The notes beneath the pieces were generated by a model. The model was not told the origin of the DNA, did not search any database, and worked only from the letters and a program-made list of their open reading frames with translations. 64,000 nt of DNA from Salinibacter ruber DSM 13855 (GTDB lineage Bacteria; Bacteroidota; Rhodothermia; Rhodothermales; Salinibacteraceae), in contig NC_007677.1 of assembly GCF_000013045.1 (NCBI RefSeq), positions 2,914,001 to 2,978,000 on the forward strand, written 5' to 3'. Below, one piece after another: positions 26,117 through 34,661 of the stretch (within the stretch, counting starts at the first letter, position 1; every line of letters begins with the position of its first letter). Both the position numbers and the translations under genes were made by a program.

Positions 26117-27313
26117 ATGCCCGACTCTTCCCTTCACGATGATGCCGTCCTTGAGGCCCCCGAGGCCGATGGATTCGGAACCCGGGCCGTGCACGCCGGG
26201 CAACAGCCCGACCCCTCCACCGGCGCGGTCATGACGCCCATCTACCAGACCTCCACGTACGCCCAGGCCGCCCCGGGCGAGCACAAAGGACACGAGTACT
26301 CGCGGGTCTCGAACCCCACCCGCACGGCCCTGGAGGGGAACCTGGCCTCCCTGGAGGGCGCCGAGCACGGCATCGCGTTCAGCTCCGGCGTGGCCGGCAT
26401 CGACGCGATCGTCAAGAGCCTGCGCCCCGGCGACCACGTCGTGGCGACCGACGACCTGTACGGCGGCACCTACCGGCTGCTACGGGAGGTCTTCGAGCCG
26501 CTCAACATTCAGACCTCCTTCGTGGACATGAGCGACCCGGACGCGGTGACGGACGCGTTCACCGAGGACACGGCACTGCTCTGGGTCGAAACGCCCACCA
26601 ATCCGCTCATGCGGCTGGTCGACATCGAGGCGCTCGCCGAGCGGGCCCACGCCCACGACATCACCGTAGCGGTCGACAACACCTTCGCCACCCCCTACCT
26701 CCAGCAGCCCCTCGCCCACGGCGCCGACCTCGTCCTCCACTCCGCCACGAAATATCTCGGCGGCCACTCCGACCTCATCCTCGGGGCCGTGTGTACGAAC
26801 TCGGACGAGTGGGCGGAGAAGCTGCGCTTTCAGATCAAGAGCACCGGCGCCGCCCCCGGGCCCATGGACTGCTTCCTGACGCTGCGCGGGACCAAAACCC
26901 TTCACCTGCGCATGGAGCAGCACTGCTCCAGCGCCCGGCGGCTGGCCCAGATGCTCAACGCCCACGACAAGGTGGGGCATGTGCGGTACCCCGGCCTTCC
27001 CTCTCACCCCGGCCACGCGCTGGCCCAGAAGCAAATGTCGGGCTACGGCGGCATGATCTCGTTCGAGCTGGCCGACGACGAGATGGACAAGGCCCTCGCC
27101 GTTCTGGACGCCGCCGAGGTCTTTACCCTCGCCGAGAGCCTCGGCGGGGTGGAGAGCCTCATCGAACACCCGGCCTCGATGACCCACGCCTCCATTCCCG
27201 CGGAGGAGCGCGAAAAGATCGGGCTTACGGACTCGCTGATCCGCCTGAGCGTCGGGGTGGAGTCGTTCGAGGACCTGCGCGATGACCTCGACCGCGCGCT
27301 GTCCCGCGTCTAG
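26117..27313 (+). CDS. metB: cystathionine gamma-synthase/lyase, PLP-dependent
   Basis: A 398-residue Cys/Met-metabolism PLP enzyme. Diagnostic motifs are GFGTRAVHAGQQPDP, TPIYQTSTYAQ, EYSRVSNPTRTALE, FSSGVAGIDAI, VDNTFATPYLQ and HSATKYLGGHSD with the PLP-binding Lys212, then LGGVESLIEHPASMTHASI and the C-terminal RLSVGVE. The family includes cystathionine gamma-synthase (MetB) and gamma-lyase; sequence alone does not separate them, so the symbol is tentative. The ATG at 26117 gives the family start. It ends 17 bases from the convergent DUF427 gene. Confidence 0.9.
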   Translation: MPDSSLHDDAVLEAPEADGFGTRAVHAGQQPDPSTGAVMTPIYQTSTYAQAAPGEHKGHEYSRVSNPTRTALEGNLASLEGAEHGIAFSSGVAGIDAIVKSLRPGDHVVATDDLYGGTYRLLREVFEPLNIQTSFVDMSDPDAVTDAFTEDTALLWVETPTNPLMRLVDIEALAERAHAHDITVAVDNTFATPYLQQPLAHGADLVLHSATKYLGGHSDLILGAVCTNSDEWAEKLRFQIKSTGAAPGPMDCFLTLRGTKTLHLRMEQHCSSARRLAQMLNAHDKVGHVRYPGLPSHPGHALAQKQMSGYGGMISFELADDEMDKALAVLDAAEVFTLAESLGGVESLIEHPASMTHASIPAEEREKIGLTDSLIRLSVGVESFEDLRDDLDRALSRV

Positions 27314-27330
27314 TGGCTGTACGAGGGGGA

Positions 27331-27822
27331 CTACCACCCCATCGTACCGGGCCCGCCCTTGAAGGGCCCTACGACATCATCGGTAATCCAGCCGCCGTAG
27401 AAGTCGCCCTCCTGAGCGCGGGCCTCCTCCTCGCCCACGTAGCACTCGTCGACCTTGCTGGCGTAAAACGTAACGTAGTCCTGCAGCTCGGCAAACCGGG
27501 CCGTCGGGTCCGGATAGCCCCAGGCCGCGCTCCGCGCGGAGCGGTCGCCGACCGTGAGGGTGTAGTACACGGCACGCCCCTTGAACTCGCACATCGTGGT
27601 CTGCTGCTCGCGCTCCAGGTGCTCGGTGGCGATGTCGTCCGGGGGCAGGTAGTACACCGGCGGATGGCTCGTCTCGAGGACCCGCAGCGCCTCGGTCGTG
27701 TCGGCGATGGTCACGTCGTTGAAGACGACCCGGATGCGCCGATCTTCCGATTCGAGGGCCGGCGGGCGGGGATAGTCCCAAACGGATTCTTGATCGGGCC
27801 CGGGTGTGGTGGGGGTCGGCAT
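27331..27822 (-). CDS. DUF427 domain-containing protein
   Basis: A 163-residue protein with one DUF427 domain: IRVVFNDVTIADTTEALRVLE, then PPVYYLPPDDIATEHLE, then CEFKGRAVYYTLTVGD, AAWGYPDP and YVTFYASKVDECYV. The family is a small beta-rich fold of unknown function. An ATG five codons upstream (27837) is an alternative start; I prefer MPTPT. It is the last gene in a leftward run with an AMP-forming ligase 58 bases upstream, and is probably co-transcribed with it. Confidence 0.88.
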   Translation of the reverse strand: MPTPTTPGPDQESVWDYPRPPALESEDRRIRVVFNDVTIADTTEALRVLETSHPPVYYLPPDDIATEHLEREQQTTMCEFKGRAVYYTLTVGDRSARSAAWGYPDPTARFAELQDYVTFYASKVDECYVGEEEARAQEGDFYGGWITDDVVGPFKGGPGTMGW

Positions 27823-27880
27823 GGCGAGAGCGTACAATGGAGGGAAATGAAGTGAGAAGGTTCGCGGCCTTGGGGCCGTC

Positions 27881-29413
27881 CTAGTCTGAGGAAGGGGACG
27901 CCCGGAGTCGACGGGTCATCTCGTCCCGATCGACCCTGCCCTTGCCCTCCTGGGCCCAGTCCCCGGGAGCAACCCGGACGCATCCAGCGAGCCGGTGTCC
28001 CAGGGGGCCGAGCACATCCCGGATGGCCGCCTCAGAGGGCCCCTCCGAGGCCGACGGATCGACGCAGAGGGCGACCGACAGGTCCTCCCCGGCCGGCGTA
28101 AACAACAGGGCGTCGTGGAGACTCGGAAACTGGCCCTTGAGGCGTGCCTCCCACGCCCCTGCCCGGACGAAACGTCCGTTCGACAGCTTGAATGCCGTGT
28201 CTTTGCGTCCGTCGAAGTAGAGGGCATCGCCCTCCCGACGGACGAGGTCGCCCGTGCGGACGGTCCGATTCGGGGCCCGTCGATCGAGGCCCTCGTGCCG
28301 CCGCCACACGCCCACGCAGGCGTTCGGTCCCTTGAACAGAAGTTCGCCGTCTTCTGCCACCCGCACCTGGCATCCGAGGGGACGTCCCAGGTAGTGTGCG
28401 TCCCACTCGCCCGGCGCCCCCAGCGCAATGCCGGGCGCAGCCTCGGTCTGCCCGTACCCCGCACGGAGCCGCGTCTCCGACAGGCGATCCGCGAGCGGCC
28501 CGGCCACCGGGGCGCCCCCCACGATGCCCCCATGCAGGCGGCGAAGCAACGCGGGGCCGCGGTCGGTCGCCCACAGGCGCCGAATCGTGAGCGGCACGGC
28601 CGAAAGGTGGGTGGCCCCCCACGCCTCGCCCAGGGCCGCCAGGGACTTCGGATCGCGCCCTCCGGCCGGATCCCGGATGATTTCGGCACCGGCCAGGAGC
28701 GCCGGCAGTAGGTCTAGCACCAGCCCGAAGACATGCGACCAAGGAAGCACGGACAGCACACGCGCCCGTCGCAGGGTCAGGTGCGGGAGGTGACTCGCCA
28801 ACACCGACAACACGTTGCGGTCCGAGAGCGCAATCCATCGGGCCCGCTGCGTGGTGCCCGAGGTGCGCAAGAGGAAGCGAACGGCAGGGGTCGGGGGCGT
28901 CTCCACTGGCCGGAGCGCGTCCGGCACAGAGGCCGGCCCCGCGTACGGATCCGCAGTCCAGCGGCACGGTCCCGACTCGGGGGCGACCGCGGCCCGGGCG
29001 TCCAGGGCCGCGCACACGCCACCGATGTCGTCGTCCGGCCGCGCCACCGCAACGGTGACGCCCTCCCACAACGCGGCGACGAGAACCTGCACGAAGGCCG
29101 TCGACGGCGGCAGGGCCACGACGAGCCGGTCTCCGGCCCGGAGCGACGCCTCGCGGAACGCGTCGGTCCACCGCCGGGCCCCCGTCCACAGCGATCCTGC
29201 CGGGGTTGCGGCATCGTTCTTTACGAGGGCGGGCAGCCCCTCGTCCCGCAGGTGTTCGTAAAACAGCCCCCGCCATGGATTCTCGCCGGCGGTCGCCCCG
29301 TCGGACGAGCACTGTGAGCGCGCAGCGCGCAGGTCCGCAACAACCTCGGTGGGGGCCGCCGGCGCGGGCCGCGCAGCGCTGCCCGATCGAGATGGGGGAG
29401 CCGTTGTCTCCAT
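27881..29413 (-). CDS. AMP-dependent synthetase/ligase with a degenerate P-loop
   Basis: A 510-residue ANL-superfamily enzyme that would adenylate a carboxylate before transfer to CoA or another acceptor. The P-loop reads LLRTSGTTQRARWIALS (Thr184 on), where the usual TSGTTGxPKG has lost Gly, Pro and Lys. The other core motifs remain: GYGQTEAAPG, VRTGDLVRREGD, DGRKDTAFKLSNGRFVR and the C-terminal catalytic Lys in GKGRVDRDEM. The N-terminal 40 residues are Ala/Pro-rich. The neighbours are a 97-residue coiled-coil protein upstream and a DUF427 gene downstream. The substrate is unknown, and the altered P-loop could mean weakened ATP use or relaxed constraint. Confidence 0.85.
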   Translation of the reverse strand: METTAPPSRSGSAARPAPAAPTEVVADLRAARSQCSSDGATAGENPWRGLFYEHLRDEGLPALVKNDAATPAGSLWTGARRWTDAFREASLRAGDRLVVALPPSTAFVQVLVAALWEGVTVAVARPDDDIGGVCAALDARAAVAPESGPCRWTADPYAGPASVPDALRPVETPPTPAVRFLLRTSGTTQRARWIALSDRNVLSVLASHLPHLTLRRARVLSVLPWSHVFGLVLDLLPALLAGAEIIRDPAGGRDPKSLAALGEAWGATHLSAVPLTIRRLWATDRGPALLRRLHGGIVGGAPVAGPLADRLSETRLRAGYGQTEAAPGIALGAPGEWDAHYLGRPLGCQVRVAEDGELLFKGPNACVGVWRRHEGLDRRAPNRTVRTGDLVRREGDALYFDGRKDTAFKLSNGRFVRAGAWEARLKGQFPSLHDALLFTPAGEDLSVALCVDPSASEGPSEAAIRDVLGPLGHRLAGCVRVAPGDWAQEGKGRVDRDEMTRRLRASPSSD

Positions 29414-29473
29414 GGAAGGTCGGGCAGGGGGGATCGTAGAACACGACGAAACCGACGAACGTGGGCCGGGCCG

Positions 29474-29767
29474 TCAGCCGGACGTTCCGTTCGTCTCTTC
29501 CTCCGGCTTGACGGGCAGTTCGGGGTGATCACGCTCCGCGTACAACTCTTCGAGCTGGTCCGCCATGTTTTCAATCATCCGAAGCGCCTTTTCGGGGTTT
29601 TCCACCCCGGCCTCCACAAGGACCTCGCGCTGGACCGATAGGGCCTCCGCCTGCTTCCGCAGACGCCGTACTTCGGACACGACGGCGTCGGAGTCCTCCA
29701 CGGCGAGCACATCGACCAGTTCGTTCCATTGTGCTCGGTACCAGTCGAGGTCGTGGTCGTCGTTCAT
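29474..29767 (-). CDS. small acidic coiled-coil protein
   Basis: A 97-residue soluble protein of unknown function. From the start MNDDHDLDWYRAQWN, charged helices run through AVVSEVRRLRKQAEALSVQ and PEKALRMIENMADQLEELY, a coiled-coil pattern. The tail is acidic (PVKPEEETNGTSG). I chose the ATG at 29767; the frame is open further upstream, but that stretch has a different, non-acidic composition. The next gene downstream, after 60 bases, is the AMP-dependent ligase, and glmM lies upstream across a 186-base gap. Confidence 0.75.
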   Translation of the reverse strand: MNDDHDLDWYRAQWNELVDVLAVEDSDAVVSEVRRLRKQAEALSVQREVLVEAGVENPEKALRMIENMADQLEELYAERDHPELPVKPEEETNGTSG

Positions 29768-29953
29768 TGAACTGACGGTCTTGGACGCAAGGTCGAAACG
29801 AGTCCTCCTCCACTCGTGGCCGGGAGCAGGCGCTTCTGGGTTGGCAACGAGTGGATTGGCAACAAAAGCGTTTTCGTATGGGAAAATTGAATCTGGGCCT
29901 TCGACGGGCGGTTCCTGTCCACAGAACAACGATCCCGAAAAAGATGCCTCGCC

Positions 29954-31363
29954 CTACGTCGCCTCCAGTGCATCGATCTGCTCCCGCAGCTCTCCGCAAA
30001 AGCGGTCCGCGAGGGCCTGCGCGTCGTCCTGGGTCGGGGCCTCCGTGTACACCCGGAGAATGGGTTCGGTGTTGGAGGGCCGCATGTGCACCCAGGACTC
30101 GTCGAAGTTGATTTTGAGCCCGTCGAGGGTCGACTGGTTCGTGTCACTGTATTTTTCCGCCAGCGCTGCGAGGAGCCGGTCGGGGGCCACGTCGGGGAGC
30201 GGCAGGTTGTCCTTCGCCATGGCGTAGTGGGGCAGGTCGTCGTGGAGCGCTCCCAGGGACCGCCCCGAGTCGGCCAGGTGTTGAAGAACGAAGGCCGTTC
30301 CGGCGAGGGCGTCCCGGCCGTAGTGCAGGTCCGGAAGAATGACGCCGCCGTTCCCCTCCCCGCCCAGCACGGCATCGACCTCCTTCATGCGCTGCACCAC
30401 GTTGATCTCGCCGACGGCGGAGCGGTAGACCGGCTGGCCGTGCCGGGCGGCCACGTCATCGATGGCCCGGGACGACGACAGGTTGGTCACGAAGGGCCCC
30501 TCGCGGTGCCGCCACAGGAAGTCCGCCGCCAGCACCTGGGTGAGCTCTTCGAGCATGAAGCGCCCCCGGTCGTCGACCAGGGCGAGGCGGTCGGCGTCGG
30601 GGTCCACCGCCAGCCCGAGGTCGGCCCCGTGCTCAGGCACCGCCGCCGTGAGCTCGGTGAGGTGGTCGGGGCGCGGCTCGGCGGGGTGGGCAAAGGCGCC
30701 GGTCGGCTCGCAGTGGAGGCAGTGGACATTCTCCTCGGCCACGCCGAGACGGTGGAGCAGACGCGGCAGGGCAACCCCGCCCACGGAGTTGACGCCGTCT
30801 ACGACTACGCTCAGGTTCTGCGCGGCGATCCCCTCCGGATCAATAAGGTCGAGCGCCAGGATCTCGTCGATGTGCTCGGGAAGGGCGTTGCGGGAGCGGT
30901 ACCCGCCGAGGGCGGCGTGGGTTGCAGGGGCGGCCTCTCCGGCCTCGGCGCGTTCAATGACGGCCTCCCCCTGCGCCGGCGTCAGGAACTCACCCGTCTC
31001 GTTGAGCAGCTTGAGGGCGTTCCACTCTTCTGGGTTGTGCGAGGCACTCATCACGATGCCGCCGGCGGCCTGCTCTTGAAGCACGGCCATCTCAACGGTG
31101 GGCGTAGAGGCCATCCCGAGGTCCACCACGTCACACCCCATCCCGCGCAGCGTCCCAATGACGATCTGGGCGCAGGCGTCTCCGGATGGGCGGGCGTCGC
31201 GCCCCACGACGACACGGGATGGGCGGTCCGCGGCATTGGCCCGTTCACGGCACCACGTGCCGAAGGCCCCGGCATACCGCACCAGGACGGAGGGATCCAG
31301 GCCCTGCCCGACGATGCCACGGATGCCGGAGATGGACGCAATCAGGGTGTCGTTCGAAGCCAT
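29954..31363 (-). CDS. glmM: phosphoglucosamine mutase / phosphohexomutase
   Basis: Alpha-D-phosphohexomutase of 469 residues. The phosphoserine loop SASHNPEEWNALK places the catalytic Ser at 108. The metal loop is AVDPDADRLALVD, the sugar loop is GEGNGGVI and the phosphate-binding site is MRPSNTEPILRVYTEAP. The N-terminus SISGIRGIVG and GRDARPSG fit GlmM, which makes glucosamine-1-phosphate for peptidoglycan, though phosphomannomutase activity is possible. The ATG at 31363 gives the family start. It diverges from ctaA with 224 bases between starts. Confidence 0.88.
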   Translation of the reverse strand: MASNDTLIASISGIRGIVGQGLDPSVLVRYAGAFGTWCRERANAADRPSRVVVGRDARPSGDACAQIVIGTLRGMGCDVVDLGMASTPTVEMAVLQEQAAGGIVMSASHNPEEWNALKLLNETGEFLTPAQGEAVIERAEAGEAAPATHAALGGYRSRNALPEHIDEILALDLIDPEGIAAQNLSVVVDGVNSVGGVALPRLLHRLGVAEENVHCLHCEPTGAFAHPAEPRPDHLTELTAAVPEHGADLGLAVDPDADRLALVDDRGRFMLEELTQVLAADFLWRHREGPFVTNLSSSRAIDDVAARHGQPVYRSAVGEINVVQRMKEVDAVLGGEGNGGVILPDLHYGRDALAGTAFVLQHLADSGRSLGALHDDLPHYAMAKDNLPLPDVAPDRLLAALAEKYSDTNQSTLDGLKINFDESWVHMRPSNTEPILRVYTEAPTQDDAQALADRFCGELREQIDALEAT

Positions 31364-31516
31364 GGGGCAGGGAGGATGTGGAAACAGAGTTGACCGTGCA
31401 GGCGAAACAGGTGCGCGGCGCAGGAGATGGGAAAAGGCCGAAAAGGCGTAGGAAAGACCCCACCAATGGTTCCCGTTTGCGGCCTCTTTACGGAACCGGA
31501 ATGCCTCCCTCTTGGT

Positions 31517-31540
31517 GGGATCGTTGGGCCTAAAGATCCC
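31517..31540. promoter_or_regulatory. inverted repeat in the glmM/ctaA divergent region
   Basis: GGGATC at 31517-31522 and GATCCC at 31535-31540 are separated by 12 bases. An extended -10-like TGCTACAGT lies at 31558-31566, 22 bases before the ctaA start, without a clear -35. The repeat could be an operator for ctaA; this is inference only. Confidence 0.25.
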
Positions 31541-31587
31541 AGAAAGACTCCTGTTTTTGCTACAGTGTTGACGGCCTCTTTGCCGCC

Positions 31588-32580
31588 ATGTCTCCCTCAC
31601 GTTCTCGTGCTTCCGATTGGACCTGGCGCCGCCGGTTCTCGGCGTGTACGGTCCTCCTGACCGTCTTCCTCCTCTCCTGGGGTGGGGTGGTGACCAGTAT
31701 CGGCGCCGGCATGGCGTTTCCGGACTGGCCCACCTCGCTCGGCTCCTACAACCTCATCAATCCGGTCGAGGAGTGGTGGCTGGTGCCGGCCTACCTCGCC
31801 GAGCACGGGCACCGCCTCATTGCGAGTCTCGTCGGCGCGTTCACGGTGGCGTTGGCGGCCTGGACTTGGTGGGAGGACCCCCGGGCCTGGATGCGGAAGC
31901 TGAGCCTCGCGGCCGTCGCGCTGGTCATCCTTCAGGGCCTCCTTGGGGGCCTGCGTGTCCTCTGGGTCTCGCTGGACCTCGCGATGGTGCACGCCTGCGT
32001 CGCGCAGCTCTTCTTCGCCACTCTGGTCGCCATGACGCTGTTCGTCACCGACACGTGGCGCCGCCGGGACGGCGTGCTGCCCCAGACCGACTCCGCCCGC
32101 CACCTGCGCTGGTGGTCGTACGCCGCCGCCGCGTTCATCTACCTGCAGATTGTGCTGGGGGCCCTGCTGCGACATCCCGGCGCGGGCATGTCGGGGGGCT
32201 ATACGACGCTGCACGTTGCCGGGGCCTTTGCGGTGGTTGGGGTTGTTCTCGGGGCCTTCGTGGTCGCGGAAAAGCACTTTGACGCGGTGCCGGCGGTGCG
32301 CCGCACGGCCTGGGTCCTGCTTGGCATCATGGGGCTTCAGTTTGCCCTCGGCCTCGCGTCCCTGCTTCTGACCCTGTACGAGCCGGGCGGTCAGGCGGGC
32401 GTCATTGCGTACGTGGTGCTCACGGTGGCTCACCTCGTGGTCGGCGCCGTGCTGCTCGGGGCGTCGGTCGTGATGAGCCTGTTGACGTCGCGTCGCCCCC
32501 AACACGCCCCCCCCTCTGCCCCCACCAACGGCGCGACGCGGAACGTCCCCGAGCGGTCGCTCGCGAGGGCCGAGCCGTAG
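31588..32580 (+). CDS. ctaA: heme A synthase (CtaA/Cox15)
   Basis: Oxidises heme O to heme A for aa3-type cytochrome oxidase, in the inner membrane. The protein has 330 residues and about eight transmembrane segments. The first extramembrane loop has GGVVTSIGAGMAFPDWPTS and the conserved His are in AEHGHRLIASL, DLAMVHACVAQL, TLHVAGAF and TVAHLVVGA. The C-terminus ends in a polar tail. The ATG at 31588 precedes the first helix. ctaB follows after 53 bases, then an ABC exporter, consistent with one operon for oxidase cofactor supply. Confidence 0.95.
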   Translation: MSPSRSRASDWTWRRRFSACTVLLTVFLLSWGGVVTSIGAGMAFPDWPTSLGSYNLINPVEEWWLVPAYLAEHGHRLIASLVGAFTVALAAWTWWEDPRAWMRKLSLAAVALVILQGLLGGLRVLWVSLDLAMVHACVAQLFFATLVAMTLFVTDTWRRRDGVLPQTDSARHLRWWSYAAAAFIYLQIVLGALLRHPGAGMSGGYTTLHVAGAFAVVGVVLGAFVVAEKHFDAVPAVRRTAWVLLGIMGLQFALGLASLLLTLYEPGGQAGVIAYVVLTVAHLVVGAVLLGASVVMSLLTSRRPQHAPPSAPTNGATRNVPERSLARAEP

Positions 32581-32633
32581 CCCCCACAGCGCCTGCCCCC
32601 TTCGCCGCTCTTCTTGCCTGATCATTCTCGTTC

Positions 32634-33584
32634 ATGGAGTCCCCACCCGACGGGTCGTCAGACTCCCCCGTGGCCGTTATGGCTGCCCCCTCTACGACCG
32701 ACGCGCAGGCCTCCGGGCGCACCCTCGGGGCCGTGCTCTGGGACTACCTGATCCTGGCCAAGCCCGAAATTTCGTCGGTGGTCACCCTGTCGGCGTTCGC
32801 GGGTTTTTTGATCGGGTCCCCGACCGGGCTGGACGGCGGCACGTTGCTCTGGACCATGCTCGGTACGGCCCTCTGTGCCGGGGGCGTGGGCACGCTCAAC
32901 CACGTGCTGGAGCGACGGTACGACGCGCAAATGAAGCGAACGGCACAGCGCCCCCTTCCCGCCGGACGGGCCGATCCCAAAATGGCCCGGCGCGTGGGCA
33001 TCCTCCTGGTCTGCCTCGCCGTTGGCCTCCTGTGCCCGCTCGTCAACGTCCTCACGGCCGTGCTGGCGGCCCTCACGGCCGTGCTGTACCTGTTCGTCTA
33101 CACGCCTCTGAAGCGGACGACGAAGTGGAACACGCTGGTCGGGACGGTGCCGGGGGCACTTCCGGCCCTGGGCGGCTACACGGCCGCAACCGGCCACCTT
33201 GGAGCGGGCGGATGGGCGACCTTTGGGATCCTCGCGACGTGGCAGATGCCCCACTTTCTGTCCCTGGCCTGGATGTACCGGAAGGACTACGCGCGCGGCG
33301 ATTACGCCATGCTGCCGGTCGTGGAGCCGGACGGCAACTCCACCGCGGCCCAGATGATCGGCTTCGCCGCGCTGCTCGTGCCCGTGAGCGTTCTGCCGGT
33401 CCTGACCGAGGCCGCCGGGTGGATCTACGGCGTCGGCGTGGTGCCGCTCGGCCTGTGGTTCCTGTGGACGACGATCGTCTTCCACGGGGAACGGACGGGA
33501 CAAAAGGCCAAGCGCGTTCTGAAAGCGTCGGTGCTTTACATCCCGGGCCTCGTGGCCCTCCTGCTCGTGGACTGGTTTCTCTGA
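32634..33584 (+). CDS. ctaB: protoheme IX farnesyltransferase (heme O synthase)
   Basis: UbiA-superfamily prenyltransferase that adds farnesyl to heme b, giving the heme O substrate of CtaA. The protein has 316 residues and about eight helices. The family motifs are YLILAKPEISSVVTLSAF, TLNHVLERRYDAQMKRT and QRPLP (prenyl diphosphate/Mg binding), YTPLKRTTKWNTLVG, GALPALGGY and the QMPHFLSLAW segment followed by DYARGDYAMLPVV. It sits between ctaA and the ABC genes in an apparent operon. Heme O would be handed to CtaA. Confidence 0.95.
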   Translation: MESPPDGSSDSPVAVMAAPSTTDAQASGRTLGAVLWDYLILAKPEISSVVTLSAFAGFLIGSPTGLDGGTLLWTMLGTALCAGGVGTLNHVLERRYDAQMKRTAQRPLPAGRADPKMARRVGILLVCLAVGLLCPLVNVLTAVLAALTAVLYLFVYTPLKRTTKWNTLVGTVPGALPALGGYTAATGHLGAGGWATFGILATWQMPHFLSLAWMYRKDYARGDYAMLPVVEPDGNSTAAQMIGFAALLVPVSVLPVLTEAAGWIYGVGVVPLGLWFLWTTIVFHGERTGQKAKRVLKASVLYIPGLVALLLVDWFL

Positions 33585-33651
33585 GTCCCGACGGACGGCA
33601 TTCCGCCGCCCCCAGTGCTTCCCTGTTTGAACGCCCACACGCAACCCATCC

Positions 33652-34617
33652 ATGCCCGCCCCTGCCGTCGACATTCAGAAGGTGCACCACAGCTACGGGG
33701 CCCACCCGGCCCTGCGGGACGTTACCCTCCAGGTGGACCCGGGCGCGCTGTACGGCCTGCTCGGCCCCAACGGCAGCGGCAAGACGACGCTTTTCCGAAT
33801 CCTGTCGACACTGATGCCCCCCTCGGAGGGCCGGGCGCACGTCTTTGGGCTCGATACGGCCCGAGAGTCCGGGGCCGTACGGCAACGCATCGGGACGGTC
33901 TTCCAGGAGGCGGCCCTCGACGAGGCGTTGACCGTCCGCGAGAACCTGCGGTTTCAGGGCGCCCTTTATGGCCTGCACGGCGCGGAGCGTCGCGAGCGCA
34001 CCGAAGACCTGCTCCGGCGCCTCGACGTGGCCGACCGGGCGGCCGACCCGGTCGCCGACCTGTCGGGGGGACTCCGGCGCCGCGTGGACCTCGCCCGCGG
34101 CCTGCTGCACCGCCCGGACCTGCTGCTGCTCGACGAGCCGACCTCGGGCCTCGACCCCGCCGCCCGACGCACGTTCTGGGCGGCCGTGCAGCAATTGCGG
34201 GCGGACGAAGGGACCACGCTCCTGCTGGCGACCCACCTCATGGACGAGGCGGAGCGCTGCGACCGAGTCGGCATTCTCTCGGACGGCGCCCTCGTGGCCG
34301 ACGGCCGGCCGAACACCCTGAAGGCCGACCTGGGGGACGAAACCATCTGGCTGGAGGCCGACGCCCCCACCGCCCTGCGCGACCGCATCGAGGCCCAGTT
34401 CGGCGTGCCGACCCGCATCGTGGGCGCGACCGTGCAGGTCGCTCCGCCCGATCCGCCCGCGTTCCTGTCGTCGCTCTACGAGGCCCTGAGCGACCACATC
34501 CGGAGCGCCACGATCCGGACGCCCACCCTGGAGGACGTGTTCATGGTCCATGCCGGCGTCTCCCCCACGGAGTCCCGCGAGCGCGTTCTCGCTCGCGGGG
34601 ACGATTCGAACGACTAG
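33652..34617 (+). CDS. ABC transporter ATP-binding protein
   Basis: A 321-residue ATPase of the CcmA/DrrA-like ABC-2 class. The Walker A GPNGSGKTT is at 38-46, the Q-loop TVFQEAALDE is near 82, the signature LSGGLRRR at 137-144, Walker B LLLLDEPTSGLDP at 157-169 and the switch His in ATHLMDEAE. The C-terminal 90 residues form the extra domain typical of exporters, ending in THE-like TPTLEDVFMVHAG. It pairs with the downstream permease and follows ctaB by 67 bases, so it probably belongs to the cytochrome-oxidase operon. The substrate is unknown; a heme or copper-related role is inference. Confidence 0.93.
   Translation: MPAPAVDIQKVHHSYGAHPALRDVTLQVDPGALYGLLGPNGSGKTTLFRILSTLMPPSEGRAHVFGLDTARESGAVRQRIGTVFQEAALDEALTVRENLRFQGALYGLHGAERRERTEDLLRRLDVADRAADPVADLSGGLRRRVDLARGLLHRPDLLLLDEPTSGLDPAARRTFWAAVQQLRADEGTTLLLATHLMDEAERCDRVGILSDGALVADGRPNTLKADLGDETIWLEADAPTALRDRIEAQFGVPTRIVGATVQVAPPDPPAFLSSLYEALSDHIRSATIRTPTLEDVFMVHAGVSPTESRERVLARGDDSND
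34572..34602 (+). other. strong hairpin in the 3' end of the ABC ATPase gene
   Basis: GTCCCGCGAGCG at 34572-34583 pairs with the run CGCTCGCGGGGAC at 34590-34602 with one bulged base and a six-base loop. It is inside the last codons of the ATPase gene, 60-90 bases before the permease start. It could stabilise the upstream message or tune expression of the permease; no T-run follows. Confidence 0.4.
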
Positions 34618-34661
34618 GCGTCCGCCACTGCCCTCTACCCTTGTCTTTCCCCTCCCGCAGA

